From: Brevundimonas sp. UBA7534
GTDB lineage: Bacteria > Pseudomonadota > Alphaproteobacteria > Caulobacterales > Caulobacteraceae
Length of the DNA: 8,142 bases
Direction of reading: 5' to 3'
NCBI RefSeq assembly: GCF_002479325.1
Contig: NZ_DLMO01000034.1
Location: forward strand, 1 to 8,142
Part shown: one piece after another, positions 7,942 to 8,142 of the stretch
How the letters are laid out: each line of letters opens with the position of its first letter
Numbering within the stretch: the stretch's first letter is position 1
Translations under genes and position numbers: made by a program
Notes under the pieces: model-generated
The model's input: only the letters and a program-made list of their open reading frames with translations
Databases searched by the model: none
Told to the model about the DNA's origin: nothing

Positions 7942-7969
7942 TTCAGACTCGGAAAAAAGAGAGTCTGAA
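7942..7969 (-). repeat. Perfect 9-bp inverted repeat just upstream of gor
   Basis: TTCAGACTC (7942-7950) and GAGTCTGAA (7961-7969) are exact reverse complements around a 10-nt loop that is purine-rich on the plus strand and T-rich on the minus strand. The right arm overlaps the first 9-nt repeat unit and the left arm is an inverted copy of it. It could be an operator for a dimeric regulator or an RNA hairpin in the gor leader. It does not look like a standard terminator because no T-run follows the stem on the gor strand. Confidence 0.6.
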
Positions 7970-7989
7970 TCGTCTGAATAGTGTGAAAT
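7963..7989. repeat. Repeat cluster A: three tandem 9-nt units
   Basis: Three consecutive 9-mers read GTCTGAATC, GTCTGAATA and GTGTGAAAT. The cluster matches cluster B at 23 of 26 aligned positions and starts 52 bp from it. It lies in the untranslated region ahead of gor. Function is unknown; iterated protein-binding sites are one option. Confidence 0.75.
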
Positions 7990-7990
7990 C

Positions 7991-8006
7991 TCGGCGCGGG
8001 CGCCGA
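7991..8006. repeat. GC-rich perfect hairpin between the two repeat clusters
   Basis: TCGGCG (7991-7996) and CGCCGA (8001-8006) pair perfectly around CGGG. On the plus strand the stem runs into AAAAA (8006-8010), so on the gor strand the T-run comes before the stem rather than after it. It is therefore not a normal intrinsic terminator for gor, but may be a structured leader element. Confidence 0.5.
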
Positions 8007-8014
8007 AAAACAGG

Positions 8015-8041
8015 GTGTGAATCGTCTGAATGGCGTGAAAG
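8015..8041. repeat. Repeat cluster B: three tandem 9-nt units
   Basis: The units read GTGTGAATC, GTCTGAATG and GCGTGAAAG, in the same order and phase as cluster A. The 52-bp offset is close to five turns of B-DNA, which would place both clusters on the same face of the helix. Confidence 0.75.
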
Positions 8042-8067
8042 CCGGCAGCGAACCGCGAGGCCGATCC

Positions 8068-8096
8068 GACTTAGGCGCCGGGGCGGGAAGGGGCAA
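8068..8096 (-). promoter_or_regulatory. Candidate sigma-73-type promoter of gor
   Basis: On the minus strand TTGCCCC (8096-8090) is followed by 14 nt and then CCTAAGTC (8075-8068). This is a partial match to TTGACGS-N10-14-GCTANAWC, with two mismatches in each box. If it is used, transcription would start near 8060, giving a leader of about 130 nt that contains both repeat clusters and both hairpins. Confidence 0.3.
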
Positions 8097-8103
8097 GGCG
8101 GGT

Positions 8104-8120
8104 GGGATACGCTCTATCCC
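8104..8120. repeat. Perfect 6-bp palindrome, GGGATA/TATCCC
   Basis: GGGATA (8104-8109) and TATCCC (8115-8120) flank the 5-nt loop CGCTC. It lies 6 nt from a second hairpin, and together they may be part of one intergenic repeat element. Confidence 0.45.
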
Positions 8121-8126
8121 GATCAT

Positions 8127-8142
8127 CCCGGCGAAAGCCGGG
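8127..8142. repeat. REP-like palindrome at the window edge
   Basis: CCCGGCGAAAGCCGGG is a perfect 6-bp stem closed by a GAAA tetraloop, preceded by ATCAT. From general knowledge, sequences of the ATCCCGGCGAAAGCCGGGAT kind recur between genes in many alphaproteobacterial genomes. The element is probably cut by the right edge of the window. It could also act as a bidirectional terminator or an mRNA-stabilising stem. Confidence 0.55.

Noticed and set aside
7963..8041. CRISPR array
   Set aside because: The repeats are 9-nt tandem units in two clusters with one 26-nt gap. There is no series of 25-40 nt repeats with spacers and no cas gene.
7734..8126. 130-codon minus-strand open frame across the gor leader
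   Set aside because: Part of it is just the translation of the 9-nt repeats (HTIQTIQT) and the rest overlaps gor in another frame. No ribosome site or domain is seen.

Overview
The window is GC-rich DNA with densely packed genes, and it looks like the chromosome of an alphaproteobacterium. A Caulobacteraceae member such as Brevundimonas or Caulobacter is the best guess. The support is an HWE-type sensor kinase paired with a single-domain FSTGYG response regulator, promoter-like sequences resembling the Caulobacter sigma-73 and EcfG types, and overall base and codon use. The genus is inference.

Layout from left to right. (1) Positions 1-2970 (+) hold the body and C-terminus of a large N6-adenine DNA methyltransferase of the MmeI-like (type IIL/IIG) kind. 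Its N-terminus, where a nuclease domain would sit in such proteins, lies left of the window. (2) Positions 3008-4878 (-) hold a two-gene signalling operon: a double-PAS HWE histidine kinase followed, with a stop/start overlap, by a stand-alone receiver protein. A near-consensus EcfG-type promoter lies just upstream, which would tie the pair to the general stress response. (3) Positions 5009-6535 (+) hold a secreted type-B carboxylesterase, divergent from the kinase. A promoter-like sequence would start its mRNA at or next to the ATG. (4) Positions 6542-7927 (-) hold glutathione-disulfide reductase (gor), convergent with the esterase and only 6 nt from it. (5) Positions 7928-8142 are the non-coding gor upstream region. 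It is highly structured: two clusters of 9-nt direct repeats 52 bp apart, two perfect hairpins, a candidate promoter, and REP-like palindromes at the window edge.

The genes are mostly independent: DNA modification and possibly restriction, environmental sensing, ester hydrolysis in the envelope, and glutathione redox balance. The clear functional partners are the kinase and the receiver. The most unusual and least explained part is the repeat-rich leader of gor. I saw no tRNA, rRNA, CRISPR array, transposase or prophage gene. No wholly new multi-gene system is evident. The methyltransferase is the only possible defence component.
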